DNA of 64,000 bases from Monocercomonoides exilis (GCA_001643675.2 LSRY02000049.1:1-64000), one strand, 5' to 3'. Shown: positions 1 through 13,100, numbered from the stretch's first letter. Numbers and translations: made by a program. The notes: generated from the sequence alone by a model not told the origin.

Positions 1-1116
1 GGCAGAAGAGCAGCGCCCACTTACGAGTATTATGTGGGCGTGCTGGAAGCTTTTTGCAGGAAGTGGAGAAGCAGGGCAGCGGAAGAGAAGCTGAAGCTGG
101 CGCCAGAGGAGTTTGTGGAGGCGGTGGGAGAGGCAGCAGGGGAAACACGAAAGACAGGAAAGTGCTGGGGCTGTACTGCAAAGTGCTGCGGCATGTGCTG
201 TACGGGAATGCGGGGCTGAGGCAGCGAGTGTTTTCGCGAAGGCTGGCGAAGACGCTTGTTTGGCTGATTGCGCCTCCAGATGCATCGGCCTCAGTGGAAG
301 AGGCAGAGGCGGCTGCAGAGGCAGAGGAAGACGTGGTGGCAGCGCTGTGCCGCCTGACGTGGCAGATGAGGGGCAGAGCAGTGCGAAGTCTGGTGGAGCT
401 GGGGTGTGTGGCGGGGCTGGTGCAGGTGCTGGAGCGAGAGCCGGGGAATGGCAAGTGCAGGCGGATGGCAGCAGCGCTGGGGAATGTGCTGTGTGTGGGT
501 GCGTGTGCAGTGGCCGAGGAGTGTCCGCACCCGTATGGAGCAGCAGCAGAAGAGTGCCGAGCAGCAGAGGTGCTGCAGAAGTGCTTTGAATATGAGGAAG
601 ACAACCAGGTGAAGAGAGACGCTGCGCGGTGTCTGCTGCTGCTGAGCCGCGGGCGTGCGCTGACGAAGATGCCTGACAATATGGTGGAGTTCTGCTGGGG
701 TGTTGCAACCAACACCAAAAGAGAAGAGGCTGAGCGGGCGAACATGCTGTCTGCGCTGTGCCTGTTGTCGCTCTGCCCAGGTTCTGCTTTGTCCTTCACT
801 TGTATTTTTGATTCTGTTCTCCTTTTTCTTTTCTTTTTCTTTTTGTGTTCTGGGTTGGGGGTGTGGCAGACAACCACGGGCGCTGCTGGAAGGGCTGAAC
901 AAGGAGAAATGCAGCCAGCTGCTGAGGGACAGAAGCCGGTGGGTGCGCGTGAACATGGTGGGGCTGGTGCTGCGGATAATGCAGCGCGGCGGGATTGTGA
1001 CAGGCAGCTTGGTGAGCAACGTGGTCGATGCAAAAGTGGAGGCGCTGGCGCAGTCAGACGATAATCTGGTTGCACCAAGGGCCAAAGACATCGCCAACTG
1101 TCTCAAGAATAGTTGA
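1..1116 (+). CDS. ARM/HEAT-like alpha-solenoid protein, 3' part (5' end outside window)
   Basis: The gene runs in from the left edge and stops with TGA at 1114-1116. The translation is rich in short amphipathic Leu/Ala/Cys helices typical of armadillo or HEAT solenoids, which are protein-interaction scaffolds; the partner is unknown. An intron of about 89 nt (781-869, GT...AG) interrupts it and begins with a pyrimidine-rich stretch. Two faults are visible. The frame shifts between codons starting at 1 mod 3 and at 0 mod 3 near 130-165, best explained by one missing G in the G-run at 139-142. The exon-intron phase at 780/870 is also off by one base, so either another base is missing or a different 5' splice site is used. 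Coding-strand G-richness matches the arm genes. The solenoid call is from helix pattern only and could be wrong. Confidence 0.5.
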
Positions 1117-2574
1117 GGTGCTGCACCTGCAGGTTCCGTCCAGAAGCACCACAGAATGGGCTTTCCTTTTGCTTTATTCCTGCCCATGTTAAGCGAGTGG
1201 TGCTTTCTTTCCACTCAAAATTCTTTAAAAACAATTTTTTCCTCGATATTTCTCTTCCCTTCGTTTTGAGCGGAAGAAACCAAAGTGTTTCATATTTTGT
1301 TTATTTTTTATTTTTTAAATTTATGTTTTGTTATTTTTGTGCTTTTTTCTGCTTTTGGCAGAAACAGAAATGAAAAATGAAAAACAAAAAACAGAAAACG
1401 AATCATTAAAAACAGCTTTTATTTTCAACATGCACTTTCTGCTAAGACGCACAAAACCATAGGCACAGCCTCAAATGACACAAAAACACACAAACATCTG
1501 GAACAAGAGAAAGAGAAAGAAAAAGAAAAAGAAAAAATAAAAAAAAAAAATAAGAAGCAATCACAAAACACGAAAAACACCCTTCCCCCAAACACAGCAA
1601 AAAGAAATAAACAAAGCAAAACCCATGTGAGGATGACCCTGTACATCCCTGTCAGCGGGGCGCGCCCCTCCAGAAATGTAACATAAACTCCTCTTTTCCT
1701 TCTTTCTTTGCGCATCCGCTACTGCGGCTTATCACAAATTTTCGAATGCCGTTTATTACGCGCATTTCCCTTCCTCCTCCAGCCTCCTCCCTCACATACC
1801 CTTCACAGCCCTTTCCTCGCTGCTTCCTGCCCTCATTTTTGTTTCTCAGCAAATGCTCTCTCCCTCTCCGCGATCACCATTTTTGGCCATTTTACCATCT
1901 CAACCACAGCTCCCTCCTTATTTTATACACGCTGCTCCCCTCTGCTCTGCACACTCAGCAAAGCAACTTCATTTCACTGTTTGTTGCTCTCGATCATTTC
2001 CCATTCCTTCCGCCTCTCTCCCATACCCACAAGCACACCCAAACACACCCAAGCACACACCCCCAGCCCACCAAAACAATTGCACATGCAACAAAAAAGG
2101 CAGTGTTAGGCTCGGCTGGGCATGCCTGCAGCCTCATAAATACACAGAGCCTCCAAAAACAAAAATCCAAAAAATTCCAATACATACAAATGCAAAGCAG
2201 CACAACACAGCACAGAAAAAAAAATAAAAATAAAAATAAAATAAAATAAAGCAACAAAACCAAAGACAGGCTCTCCTGCAGTTGTGAACTCGCAAATCAT
2301 AAAAACATCGAGCAGCTTGCTCATAGAAAAGTTTGAACAGACAAAAATGATAAAATACACACACACACACACATAAAATTCAAAAATCAAAATATGAACA
2401 GTAACAACAATAAGAACAATGATAATAATTACGATGATGATGCATAATAACGCTGGCACAAAAGCCCATGCGCTGCAAAAGCACATCAAGCCAAGGCATC
2501 AGCCAGCCGCGGCACCTGCGAATTGCTCTCCCAAGCCCACCAGCCACCCCTTCACGCTTTCTTCGCATTCCCAG
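1117..2574. other. Convergent intergenic region, low complexity
   Basis: Lies between the ends of two convergent genes. It holds A/T-rich sequence, a purine run at 1501-1556 built of GA/GAAA units, and an (AC)n microsatellite of about 9 units at 2356-2373. Open frames here are short, compositionally biased and not supported as genes. Confidence 0.6.
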
Positions 2575-4040
2575 CTACGCCGAAGAGGCGCTGGCCACTT
2601 CCAGCGGGCACTGCGGCGCCATCTCCACCATCTTCATCCGAATCGCCTCGCTCAGCCGCACAGACTCCCCAACCAGCACCGCCTGCCATCTCTCCATGCG
2701 CTTGCGCTCCTCCTCTGCTGCCTGCGCTTTCTCTGTGCTGCTCCAGCTGCACCTTCCAGCTCTGGTGCCTTTGCCGCGCTCGCATGCACCGCCCTCAGCA
2801 CCCCCAACACCCCCAACATTCCCATCATCATCATCTGCTGCATCATCAGCTCCCTCAGTGCTCTCGACACACACAGCTGCTGCACCGCACGATGTGTCCG
2901 TGCCTGCACCCTCGGAGCAGCCATTCGCAGCTGATGCAATAGATGCCAGCGGAGCGTGCGGGACAGGCACGATGTGGCTGCACGGGATATCGGAGCGTTC
3001 TTCCTTGAGCTTGTGGCTGTGCTTGTGTGCGTCCTTGCGCCTGTCCCGCAGCCTGCTCAGCGCACACATGGCGCAGTGCGTGAGGAGCGAGAGCACAACA
3101 TAGATCGGATACGCATAGTTCGCGGTCACAGTGCCCAGCGCCAAGAACGGGTAGATCCACCTGTACAGCAGAATGCAGCCGCATGCGCACACACACAAAA
3201 AAAGAAACAGAAAACAGAAAAGCGACAAAGCAGAAGACTAGACATCGACAAGGAGTCAAAAGGGGGCACACGTGTAGGCTGCATACAGCCACGACATGAA
3301 GATGTAGAACAGATAGTACGCCACAGACATGTACGCGTGCGCCAGGCCAAACCGGATGCCTGTGAAGAAGTACACGTCCACCACAATCAGCACAAAGCTC
3401 AGCCCGTGCGGGTTCACCCCGAACCACAGGTCGTGCCACACGCGGAACTCCTCGTGCCCCGCGCAAGCACCAGCCAGAACGTCAGGATCGCCAGGAAGCT
3501 GCCGTTCACCCCGATCACCGCCAGCACAAACGTTGCCTTTGCCCGCCCCGACGCTGCTGTCTTCGCCGAATGCACCCTCCCTCCGCTCAGGAACCACTCT
3601 GCCTCTCCTTTGCCAAAAGACGCTGCAAACTGCACCCCGGCAGCAGCACCCCGCAAGCAGCGGAAAAAGACAACAGCAACAATCACAATAAAGTGCGCCC
3701 ATGAAAGGGATGAATGAACACACACCAGGAAATAGGCGTATGTGATTAAATACACCTGCTTCGTCAGATACTTCAGCTGCATCGCATCGCCTGCATCCCC
3801 ACAAAAAGGAGAAAGAGAGAGAGGAGAAAGAGAGGAGAAAGCAGCTCAACAGAAAAACAACACAAAGGAGGAGAAGGGCAGACAGACAATGCACGAAACA
3901 ATAAACATCGTCATGTACGCCACCACGCACAGCCGGTACACAAACACCGCTCTCCGCTTCCGCTGCCCAGCCCCGCACACCATCTTGCTGTCTGTGATGT
4001 TCTCGGCCGAAATCCCTGCTGCACTGGCAAAGTTCCCCAT
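2575..4040 (-). CDS. AIG1/FAR-17a-like multi-pass membrane protein with charged C-terminal tail
   Basis: Four exons fit: 4040-3884, 3790-3726, 3629-3272 and 3160-2575 (stop TAG). Introns are 3884/3790 (93 nt; a 60-nt alternative starting at 3850 also fits), 3725-3630 and 3271-3161. One extra G in the G-run near 3451-3466 is required in exon 3; with it the model is a clean 389 codons. The protein has about six hydrophobic segments. A KYLT motif opens the second, a Pro-His-Gly motif precedes a long membrane segment, and a WIYPFL motif marks the last helices, all in the order seen in human AIG1 (KFLT, NHG, WVYPFL). AIG1/ADTRP proteins are membrane hydrolases of fatty-acid esters of hydroxy fatty acids, using Thr and His. 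The tail after the last helix is about 120 residues, Asp/Gly/Ala-rich and then basic, longer than the family norm. Whether the frameshift is real or a consensus error cannot be told here. Confidence 0.6.
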
Positions 4041-5458
4041 ATGTTGTTTGTGTTATGCCCTCGATCACAAACATTCGCAATCCCAACAGCTCAGCCACTC
4101 CTGCTTTTCCTGCATTTCCTGCTTTTCCTGCATCGCACAATGCATCCCCCTTGTGCATATGCTGATAAGCATTTGCGAGGCACGTGCCTTGGAAGGCTGC
4201 GTGCAAGTTGAAGTGTCCAGAAACGGAGAATAATGAATTGGAAAAAAAAAAACCAAAAAGGAAATGTTTGTGTTCTTGACGAAGTTGAACACAATGGAGG
4301 AGCGATGTGCAAAGTGGCATTGCGGAGCATTTTTTATTTGTTTCTGCGAGCAGAGCGTCTGCAGGAGAAGCCATCAAATTATTGAGCCACGACGATGCTC
4401 AATGAAGAGAGCATTGCAAAATCGATGGCTATTTTTTTCTGGGTGCACAATGAAGAGCCGTGAGGAACTCTGCTGCAGACAGACTCAGAGAATTTTCTTT
4501 TTTTAAAAAAATTCTTTTTTTTGAAAGATGCTTTTGTTCTTTGAAACAGAGGGGTTTCAGCAATGGAACATGTTTGTGCTTTGAAAAAAAAAGTGGAAAA
4601 AAAAGAGCAGAAAGCGCAGTGCAGCCTGCTGCCTTCAGCTGACAGCCTTTTTGCAGAGAGGTTTTCGTTTTCTTTGCAAAGCCTTTTTGCTCCCCCATTT
4701 CTGCAACTCCTCTTGCACGCCCAACTCTCATTTTTCCTTTGAAAAAAAATTTAAAAAATTAAAGCAAAATGAATATAAACACAAACACAAAGACAGAAAC
4801 AAAATGAAAGCAATTGCACCCGAAGCCAAGAAAAGCAAAGCAAAGCAAAAATCACAAAGAATTCTGTTTTTGCTTCAAAAGCGTGACAGCAACAACAATA
4901 TCCTTCACAAAAGAAAGCCCTGCTTCTTTTCCATCATGCAATCCCATCAATCACACCATTTCTTCGCCAGAGACTGCGGCGCCAGCTGTTTCTGATGTTT
5001 TGGTGTTTTGCAGAGGTTGCCGCCTTGTCCAGCCCGAAAACGCACATGAATCAGCGAGGCCAATCAACCCCAATGACTTTTCTGAAAACGTGAACGAGTT
5101 CCCCAGACATTGCCAATTGGTGCTTTCAATTCACAGTAATATTCAATTTAAAAATGACAATTGAAACTGTCTTTTCCATCGCGCTTGATGGAAGAAACAT
5201 GCAGGACGCACGCACACCAAACATTGTAACGAAGAAGATGCGTCTTTAAAGGAATTCCTTGACACTCGACGAAAAGTGCCCGCTCTCTTTCGTTTTTGTT
5301 CCCGTTGCCGGGCTCATCCACATGCTGTTTCGGTTATATTCGGCATCGACGCGCGCAAATGCGTGTTGCTGCGCGAGACTGCATACGGAGCGAAAGTGCA
5401 GACCGTTGAGGAGGAATGAGGCGTTTGAGCACGATCGGCACCCAAAAGCAAAGGCTTG
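4041..5458. other. Intergenic region; left palindrome arm begins at about 4271
   Basis: Separates the AIG1-like start from the GH31 start and should hold both promoters. From about 4271 on it is matched by 62810-64000 in inverted orientation, with few differences. Homopolymeric A/T runs are common. A 66-codon open frame at 5259-5459 is open in both arms, but its composition is not protein-like and I do not call it a gene. Confidence 0.55.
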
Positions 5459-8400
5459 ATGATATTGTTTTTGCTTGTTTTGGTGAAAGCGAGTGCGTGC
5501 GGGTACGCAGAATACGAGTGCCGGAAGGTGGAGACGGATAGCGTGATTGTGGGGGAGTTTGTGAAGCGGGCGGGGGAAGGGCCGTTCCCGCCCGACGCGG
5601 AGTCATTGCACTTTGAGGTGGTGGCGGAGACGCGGGACCGGCTGCACATCAAGATTGTGGACAACACAGAGCCGGCGTACGAGGTGGTGGATGTGGTGGA
5701 GGAGGCGGCGGCGGGGTCGGGGAGCGGGGTGGCGTTTGCCGAGTCGGGGTTCCGTGTGTCTGTGACAGAGGACTGCGGGATTGTGGTGGCGCGGCGGAGC
5801 AGCGGGGAGACGATCTTCGACACGCGGCCGGGGTCGGTGAGGCACGGGCTTGCGTACGGGAAGGGGTTTGTGCAGCTGAGCACGGCGGTCGGGGCGAAGC
5901 CGGTGATATACGGGCTGGGGCAGCGGAGGACGCGGTTTGCGCTGCCGTACCCGTTCAACTACACGCTGACGAACCAGGACCGGGGCACGCCTGGGGACGG
6001 GACGAACCACTACGGGACGCATCCGCTGCACGTGGAGCGGCGGGCCGGGGGCAGGATGCATGGGGTGCTGATGCTGACGGCGAGCCCGCTGCAGGTGGAG
6101 ATTGCGGACGGGGAGCTGACGTGGCGGATGATGGGCGGGCTGATCGACCTGTACATCTTCCTGGGCGGGGAGGAGGGGCGGATGGAGGCGGTGGTGGAGG
6201 AGTACACGGAGCTGGTGGGGAGGCCGTGCCTGATCCCGGCGTGGACGCTGGGGCTGCACCAGTGCTACTGGGGGTACGAGAACATGAGTGTGGTGGAGGG
6301 GGTGGTGGAGCGGTACCGGGAGGAGAAGATCCCGCTGGACGCGATGTGGGTGGACATCGACTACATGGACCACTACCGGCTGTTCACGACAGACCCGGTG
6401 CGGTTCCCGAAAGCAGAGTTTGGGGCGATGCTGCGGCGGATGCGGCGGAGGTACGGGGTGAGGTCGGTGGTGATTGTGGACCCGGGGGTGAAGGTGGAGG
6501 AAGGGTACGAGCCGTACAGGGAGCTGGTGGAGAGCGGGATGTACATCAAGGACAGAGAGGGGAGGCCGGCGAGAGGGGCGGTGTGGCCGGGGTCGACGAT
6601 CTTCCCGGACTTTTCTCACCCGGAGATAGGGAAGCTGTGGGGGAAGTGGGTGGGGCGGTTTGTGCGGGAGGTGGGAGTTGACGGGATCTGGAACGACATG
6701 AACGAGATCTCGAACTTCTGCGACGGGAAGTGCGGGCCGGAGCTGAGCGAGGGGTGGGAGGTGGTGCGGGACGAGAAAGGGGAGCCGGTTGTGCGGAAGG
6801 TGCTGCAGAAGAGCGAAGGGCAGAGAGAAGAGGCAGGGGGTGGAGAAGAAAAGGCGGGCGGGGAAGAAGCGTGGGAGAAGAGCAGCCTTGCAGAATACGA
6901 GTGGGTGCCGAGCGAGGATCTGCTGCACCAGTCGCTGGAGCTGGATGCGAGGACGCACTTTGGGCCGTATCTGTTTGCGAAGCAGCTGTACGGGCACCAA
7001 GAGAACCGCGTGACGGCAGAAGCGCTGCGGGAGGCGGTGGAGGTGGTGTGGGTGCAGCCGGAGATGAAGGAAGCAGCGCTGAAAGAAAAGGTGCAGGAGA
7101 AGCTGGGCGAGGCAGCAGCAGCGCAGACAAAGATGGTGGGGAAAGTGAAGGAGCTGTTCAGCCCGAAGGGGAAGGTGCCTGAGAAGGCGTCTGAGGAAGG
7201 GCAAGCAGAAGATACAGCTGCAGAGAAAGAGGAAGAGAAGGTGTCAGAGAAGGCAGCAGCAGTGCGGCCGTTTATTCTGTCGCGGGCGTCGTTTGCAGGG
7301 TCGGGGCGGACGAACACGATCTGGCTGGGAGACAACAACGCGACGTGGGAGGATCTGAAGGACTCGATCAGCGGGGTGCTGACGATGAATGTTCTGGGGA
7401 TGCCGTTCTGCGGGTGCGATGTGGGCGGGTTTTCGGGGGTGACGAGGGCAGAGCTGATGACGCGGTGGGTGCAGCTGGGGAGCTTCCTCTATCCGTTCTT
7501 CCGCTCGCACGCGGCAGTGTTCCAGGAGTCGCACGAGCTGTACAAGTTTGGGGAGCCTTGGACTTCGATCAACAGGGCGTATGTGCTGCACAGGCAGCGT
7601 CTGCAGAGCTACTGGTACACGCTGCTGGTCAACGCACATGAATACGGTGTGTTGCTCTTTTCTTTTCTTTTCTTTTCTTTTCTGTTTTGTGTTGTGAAGA
7701 GGTGGGATGGGAAGAGATGAGATGAGATGAGCCAATGGAGAAATAAAAAATAAAATAAAATAAAATAAAATAAAAAAAGCGTGAGAAATGAAGTTAAAGG
7801 GAAATGAACTGATTGTTATTGTTCATGTTTTCAATTTTTTGTTTTTTTTTCCCATTCTTTCTCATGATTCATTTCTTTCTTTTTTTTTCTGTGGGTGCTC
7901 AATTTTCTGATTGGTTGGCTCTGCTCGATGCGCTGTTTCAGGCACGCCGATGATCCGTTCGCTTGCGATGGAGTTTCCATCTGACGAGAAGAGCGTGGGT
8001 GTTGATACAGAGGCGATGCTGGGGGATGCGCTGCTTGTGATTCCTATTGTGACGCCTGCGCCTGGCGGGGCGAACAGCACCGACGTGTTTGAGCGGAGGG
8101 ATGCGTATTTCCCTCCGTCGACGCGGTGGTACGATTGGTGGGAGCAGAAGGAGGTGGGGTACAGCGGGGAGACGAGGACGCTGGAGGGGAGGCTGGAGTG
8201 GATGCCGGTGTATCTGCGGGGAGGGCGGATTGTGACGGTGCAGCAGACGGTGAAGGAGACGCTGGAGCTGATGCGAGGAGCGCCGCTGACTGTGATTGCG
8301 GGGCTTGACGAGAAAGGAGAGGCGGCGGGAGAGTTTGTGACGGACGACGGGCTGACAGAGCGGACAGAGCGGCTGAGGGCGAAGTTTTGTGTGAAGAAGG

Positions 8401-8816
8401 AAGAGGGAGAAAGGGGAGAGAGGGAAGGGTGGAGCGTGATGGAGATGGATGTTGTGGACAGGTCATTCGAGACGAAGCAGACGGTGGAGGAGGTGGTTGT
8501 GGTGGGGGTGGAGGGCGAGGTGAAGGAGGTGAAGGTGTGGGTGAAGCTGGCAGAAGGGGAAGAGCCGGGGCTGGCAGAAAGCGTGTCGGCTGCGATGAAG
8601 AGGCTGCTGAAGAAAGAGGAAAAGGCGGGTGTCAGCAGCGGGGAGAGGGAAGTGAGGAGCAGCTTTGTGTTTGAGGAGGAGAAGGGCAGGCTGAGTGTGC
8701 GGGTGAAGGAGCAGACGCCGATGAGCAAAGTGAAGGAAATGCGAGTGATGTGGAGGTGCGAGAAGCGGAAAGGCAGAGAAGAAGAGAGTGGTGAAGAAAA
8801 GCAAAAAGAGTTGTAG
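5459..8816 (+). CDS. Secreted GH31 alpha-glucosidase, left copy
   Basis: Hydrolyses terminal alpha-linked glucose, as do lysosomal and secreted GH31 enzymes. Exons are 5459-7646 and 7942-8816 (stop TAG), joined across a 295-nt GT...AG intron carrying (TTTTC)n. The split codon restores the conserved AH-x-YG-x-P-x-x-R stretch. The product is 1020 aa. A hydrophobic N-terminus of about 14 residues looks like a signal peptide. The catalytic nucleophile is Asp413 in WNDMNE, and the likely acid/base is Asp625 in the WLGDN motif after the RPFILSR motif. The gap between them is 212 residues, against 98 in human GAA (D518 and D616), because of a Glu/Lys/Ala-rich insertion at roughly residues 435-605. 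The conserved late motifs (GCDVGGF, FPSD) are present. ATG at 5459 is the first methionine of the frame. It faces the giant surface gene downstream in the same orientation. Confidence 0.88.
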
Positions 8817-10125
8817 CATTTGAGTGAAACCTCTTTGGATTGCGACTGTGTGTCTTTTTTTCCCCCCTCCTTCACTTGTTATTTTTTTGTATTCTGATTG
8901 TTTCACAAATTTTTGATTTTGACTTTTCTTCTGATCTTTTTGGCTGTTTGACCGATCCACAGTTTCGGGTCTTGTTAGTTTGGAGCCAAAGAGAATGGTG
9001 CTCGCAGTTTGCCATTGAGACTTTTTGTTTTTGTTTTTGTTGTTGGTTTATTTTTGAATCGTCTTTGTAATTGTCATTTTTAACATTTTTATCATTAGCA
9101 TTGTTATCGATAGTTAAAAGTTTATAAATTGGAGAATCGAAACAGATTATTTTTGGACAGCTTCGGAGTGGTGTTCTATTTTGTTGAAGAAAACACGAAC
9201 AAAGATTTTGAAATGGATGCAACGTGCTTTCCTGACGGAGGCAGGAGGCTTGCAGAAAACAAGAAATCGGAGCTTCTGGGGGAGTGAAATAAAAGTGAGT
9301 GCATTGGAAGGAGAAGAAGGAAGCAAAACGTGCGGGCATCTGCACCCCCCAAAGACAAAGGCTGCTGGGAATGAGAGGAGCAGAACGACGGGGCAAGGAG
9401 CAAGCGCGTTGCAATGGCAAAAAGCGTTGTTTTCTTTTTGATCACTCTTTTGTGAATCAAAAAAAAAGTATCACATTAAATCCAATGAACGCGGAGCGGT
9501 TTCTTCCTGTTTATTCTGCTTGCTTTTTAGAGTTCCCTTCCAAAATAAAACAAAATAATTTTGCAGATTTCTTAGTATTTTCCAAAAGCAAATCAGATTT
9601 TTGATTCCTTCTCCGTTGGCTTGCCCTCACCTCAATCTCCTTCTCCATTTTCAGAGAAACACTTGACGTCAAATGCCAGTTTGCTGATTTCTTGCTGAAT
9701 CATTCAGCAGATTGGGCGAAGGCGAAAGAGTTTGAGACATCTTCGATGACTCGGAGAGGCCTCTTTTGTATTTTTCCTTGGACTGATCGAAAAGACATTT
9801 TGCTTGCTGACAAGCAAGAAACGATCCAGCAACTCAGAAGAAGCACATGGCTGGCCTGCAATTCATTGACAGCTTCCCATGAGAATTTGCATTGTAATCG
9901 GAATGGCACACATATTCAGAGGGGGAAACAGAACACGCAACTTTGTTGTTGCTATCATCAACAATGTGAATGAAACAAAAAAGAAAAAAAGAAAAATGGA
10001 GTTGTGGCTGAGCAGTGATCTGAATCTATTTGAAAGAGAAAACAATATTATGTGACATCGATCACAGAATGAGAGCTGAGAGAGAACGCAGACAGGAAGG
10101 GGCGAACAAATGCAGATTGGAACTG
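8817..10125. other. Intergenic region between GH31 and giant surface gene (left arm)
   Basis: About 1.3 kb shared with 58116-59449. It contains T-rich tracts and should hold the GH31 3' end and the promoter of the giant gene. Short open frames such as 9692-9973 survive in both arms but show no protein motif, so no gene is called. Confidence 0.55.
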
Positions 10126-13100
10126 ATGGGGCTGACAATAAAAATGTTTGCCTTGTCTGTGTTTTGTGCTGCTTGTGTTGCTTATGAGGCAGAAAGGTCC
10201 GAGATCGAAGCAACAGCTCTTGCAATGGCAAGCGCTTCTTGCAACATAAGTGCTCTTCGGCAAAGTCCGAAATGGTAAAGCAAAGTTGAGAGAGGGGATA
10301 ATACTTGCTGCATTTGCACTGATGACATTTTGAGGAGCAGCCGTTTGGATGGGGGCTCGACTGTGGAAGGGACTGTGCTTGCTGTCAATTCGTCTGTTGC
10401 TCTTGTGGATGCTGAGTTGAGGCAGCTCCTCCGCTTTCCTGCTGTTGCTGTTGATAGGCAGAGTGCAGCACGTGTGGTGTGCTGCAGAATAGTCACAGAG
10501 GAGAAGCAGGGCAGCCCGATTTCGATGTGTGGCGGCTGTGTGTTTCTGCGGAATGTGTCTCTTAGGATGTGTAGCGCAGCCCAGACAGTGCCTTCCCTTG
10601 TATCTGTTGCAGCAGGTGTGCATGGTGTCCCATTTTTTTCAGAGCAGCTGAGCGTGCTGTCGTGTGTGTTTGCCTCGTTTGCGGTGGCTGTGCCTCCGCT
10701 GCTTCCGTGTGCATCGCAGCACATCTCGTCAACCATGTTTGCGAACATCACGCATGCGGATGGGCAGTTGTCACAGCTGCAGAGGAGCACGCGAAAGAGG
10801 GCATGGGAAGCAGAGATAGTGTCGTCAGAGATGAGGAATTGCACGAACCCATACTCGGGAGTGGTTGTTGTGCCGCCTGACGTCTGGTCGATGCATGCGA
10901 ACTCGACTTTTGCAGACTGCCGCGCAACAACTGGGCGGCAAGAGTTTGTGGATGGAACACACGAAGCGTCGGATTGTGTTTTCAGTGTGGTGACAAATGA
11001 GAGCGGGGGTGCATTTTGCTTCAAGGAAAAAGCATCGCTGAGTGTTGTTCGATGCTCGTTCGTGAATTGCTCCGCAAACCAGGGAGGAGCCATTTATTTT
11101 GAATATTCGTCTGGGTTTTTCCGATGTGAAAGATGTGTGGTTGATGGATGCAATGCAAAAGGTGAAACAGGGGGGATCAATCTGAGGGGATGCTCATCAT
11201 CGGTTGAAAAGGAACTGTGATTGGAAACTCTGTTGCCTCAGGAAAAGCGCTGTTTATGTATGCTAATCTCGCATCAGGAGTTCATGTTATGGATTCGAAT
11301 ATTCTGGAAAACGGAAAAACTGTTGATCATTACACAGGTGCTCTTCATTTGTATTATGTGTTTGATGAATTGACAATCAGCAACACTCTGTTTCATTCAA
11401 ACCATGCAAAGACATTTGCAGGATGCATCTTGTTTGGAGATAGTTCAGGACCAAAGTCAGCAAAATATCAGTTGAGCTTTTGTTTTTTTCGGAACAACAC
11501 AGCAACGCAATTGGGAGGGAACGATATTCATATTTCAAACAACAATTGTAATGAAAATCTTACAGATCGCAATTTGACAGGCTGCTATTCGCTGACAGAA
11601 GGCGTGAGGGTTTCAAAATGCACGAGCGGTGGCTATGATTGTTCGGAAAATCAGACATACACGAATTGGCTGCCTGACATTCCGAGTGCATACGAGACAA
11701 GTGTCGACAGCAGGTCGGGGATGGACAGAAGCGACTGTGGATATGCGCCGCTGTGCCAAACGATCCACTTTGCCTTTGGAAGGATTGAAGCAAGGTCGAG
11801 CAACAAGATTGGTGTGAAGGCAGGGAAGTGTGTGGAGGAGGAAACGGAGGTGTCGAGCAGAAGCGTGGTTGTTGAAGGGGAACAGCGCGAAGGGTGCCGG
11901 ATCGAGTCAGACGGGAGCGGGGGATGTGTGTTTGGGATCACCACTGGGCACTTTGTGGGGAGGAGTGTGACGCTTGTGCACAAGAACAGCGAGAGTGGAG
12001 GGGTGGGGTGTTTCTGGCGATGACTGACAACGGGATTGTGGATCTGGTGGGGTGCAACGTGGAGAGTGCGGCAGGTGAAGAGGCACTGCAGGCACCGTTC
12101 ATGACGATGAGCAGGGGAGTGGCAACGCTGGAAGATGTGAAGATGGAAGGGATGAGGTTTGGAGGGAGGGGGGCGATCCAAGGATCAGCGCCGGGATCAG
12201 GGTGTGGGATTGTGGTGAAGGAGTCGAACATGAGCGGGATGGAGGTGTCGGAGGGAAATGGGAGTGTGGTTTGCTTTGCGCTGGGAGGCGGAGGGGAGGT
12301 GGTTGTGAGCAGCTGCAAGGTGAGTGGGTGTGGGTGCGAAAGCGGGTGTGGAGGGAGTGTGTGCGTGAAGATGGAGGGTGGGGGCAGGGTTGTGGTGAAC
12401 GGGACAGAGCGAACACAGTTTGAGTTGTGCAGGGCAGGCGCAGGGAGGGACGGGGCAGGAGGGCTGGGCGGGGCTGTGTTTGTGGAGACGAACAGGGGAG
12501 GCGGGGAGGTGTGGATGGGGAACACGACGTTTGAGAGGTGCACAGCAAAGAAAGGGGCGAAAGTGTTTGTGAGCATCAGCGACCTGTCGAGTGTGATTGT
12601 GCGGGAGCGGTTTTTGGTGGAGCACACAGCAGAGGATGCAGAGGCGTTGAGCGGGTTTGACCGAGATCGGAGCGGGGAGACAGGATATGTGCCGCTGATT
12701 GTGTTCGTGGAGCAGTGGGGCGGGAGGGCGTTTGTTGCCGGGGAGGAAGGGGCAGAGCACTATCGGTGTGGGTTCAGCTTCTATGCATGCAGCACGATTG
12801 AGAAGGCAGTGGAGCATCGGTTTGCGAGCGGGAAAAGAAGGATGGTTTTGGAGGCACCGTTTGTGTTTGACCACGAGATGGTGTTTTCAGGGGAAGAATA
12901 TGAGATGGAAGGGAGGCAAGCACAGAATGAAATCCGGATTGATGGAGCGAGTGGAGCGGGGCAGAGCGGGCTTTTGTGTGTGCAGACGGGGGTGGCAGTC
13001 TCGGATGTGGTGTTTGTTCTTCCGATGTCGATTGGAGGCAGGAATGTGTTTGTGAGGTGTGAGTCCCACGAGCTGAGGTTGGTTCGATGCACCCTAAGGC

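Noticed and set aside
5259-5459. 66-codon frame upstream of GH31, open in both arms
   Set aside because: It overlaps the GH31 start region, has no motif, and recent duplication alone explains its presence in both arms.
5603-7204. 533-codon antisense frame opposite GH31, repeated at 61064-62665
   Set aside because: Shadow of a GC-rich coding exon; His/Pro/Arg-rich translation without motifs.
9692-9973. 93-codon frame upstream of the giant gene, conserved between arms
   Set aside because: Conservation is expected for a recent duplication; there is no domain and the start differs between arms.
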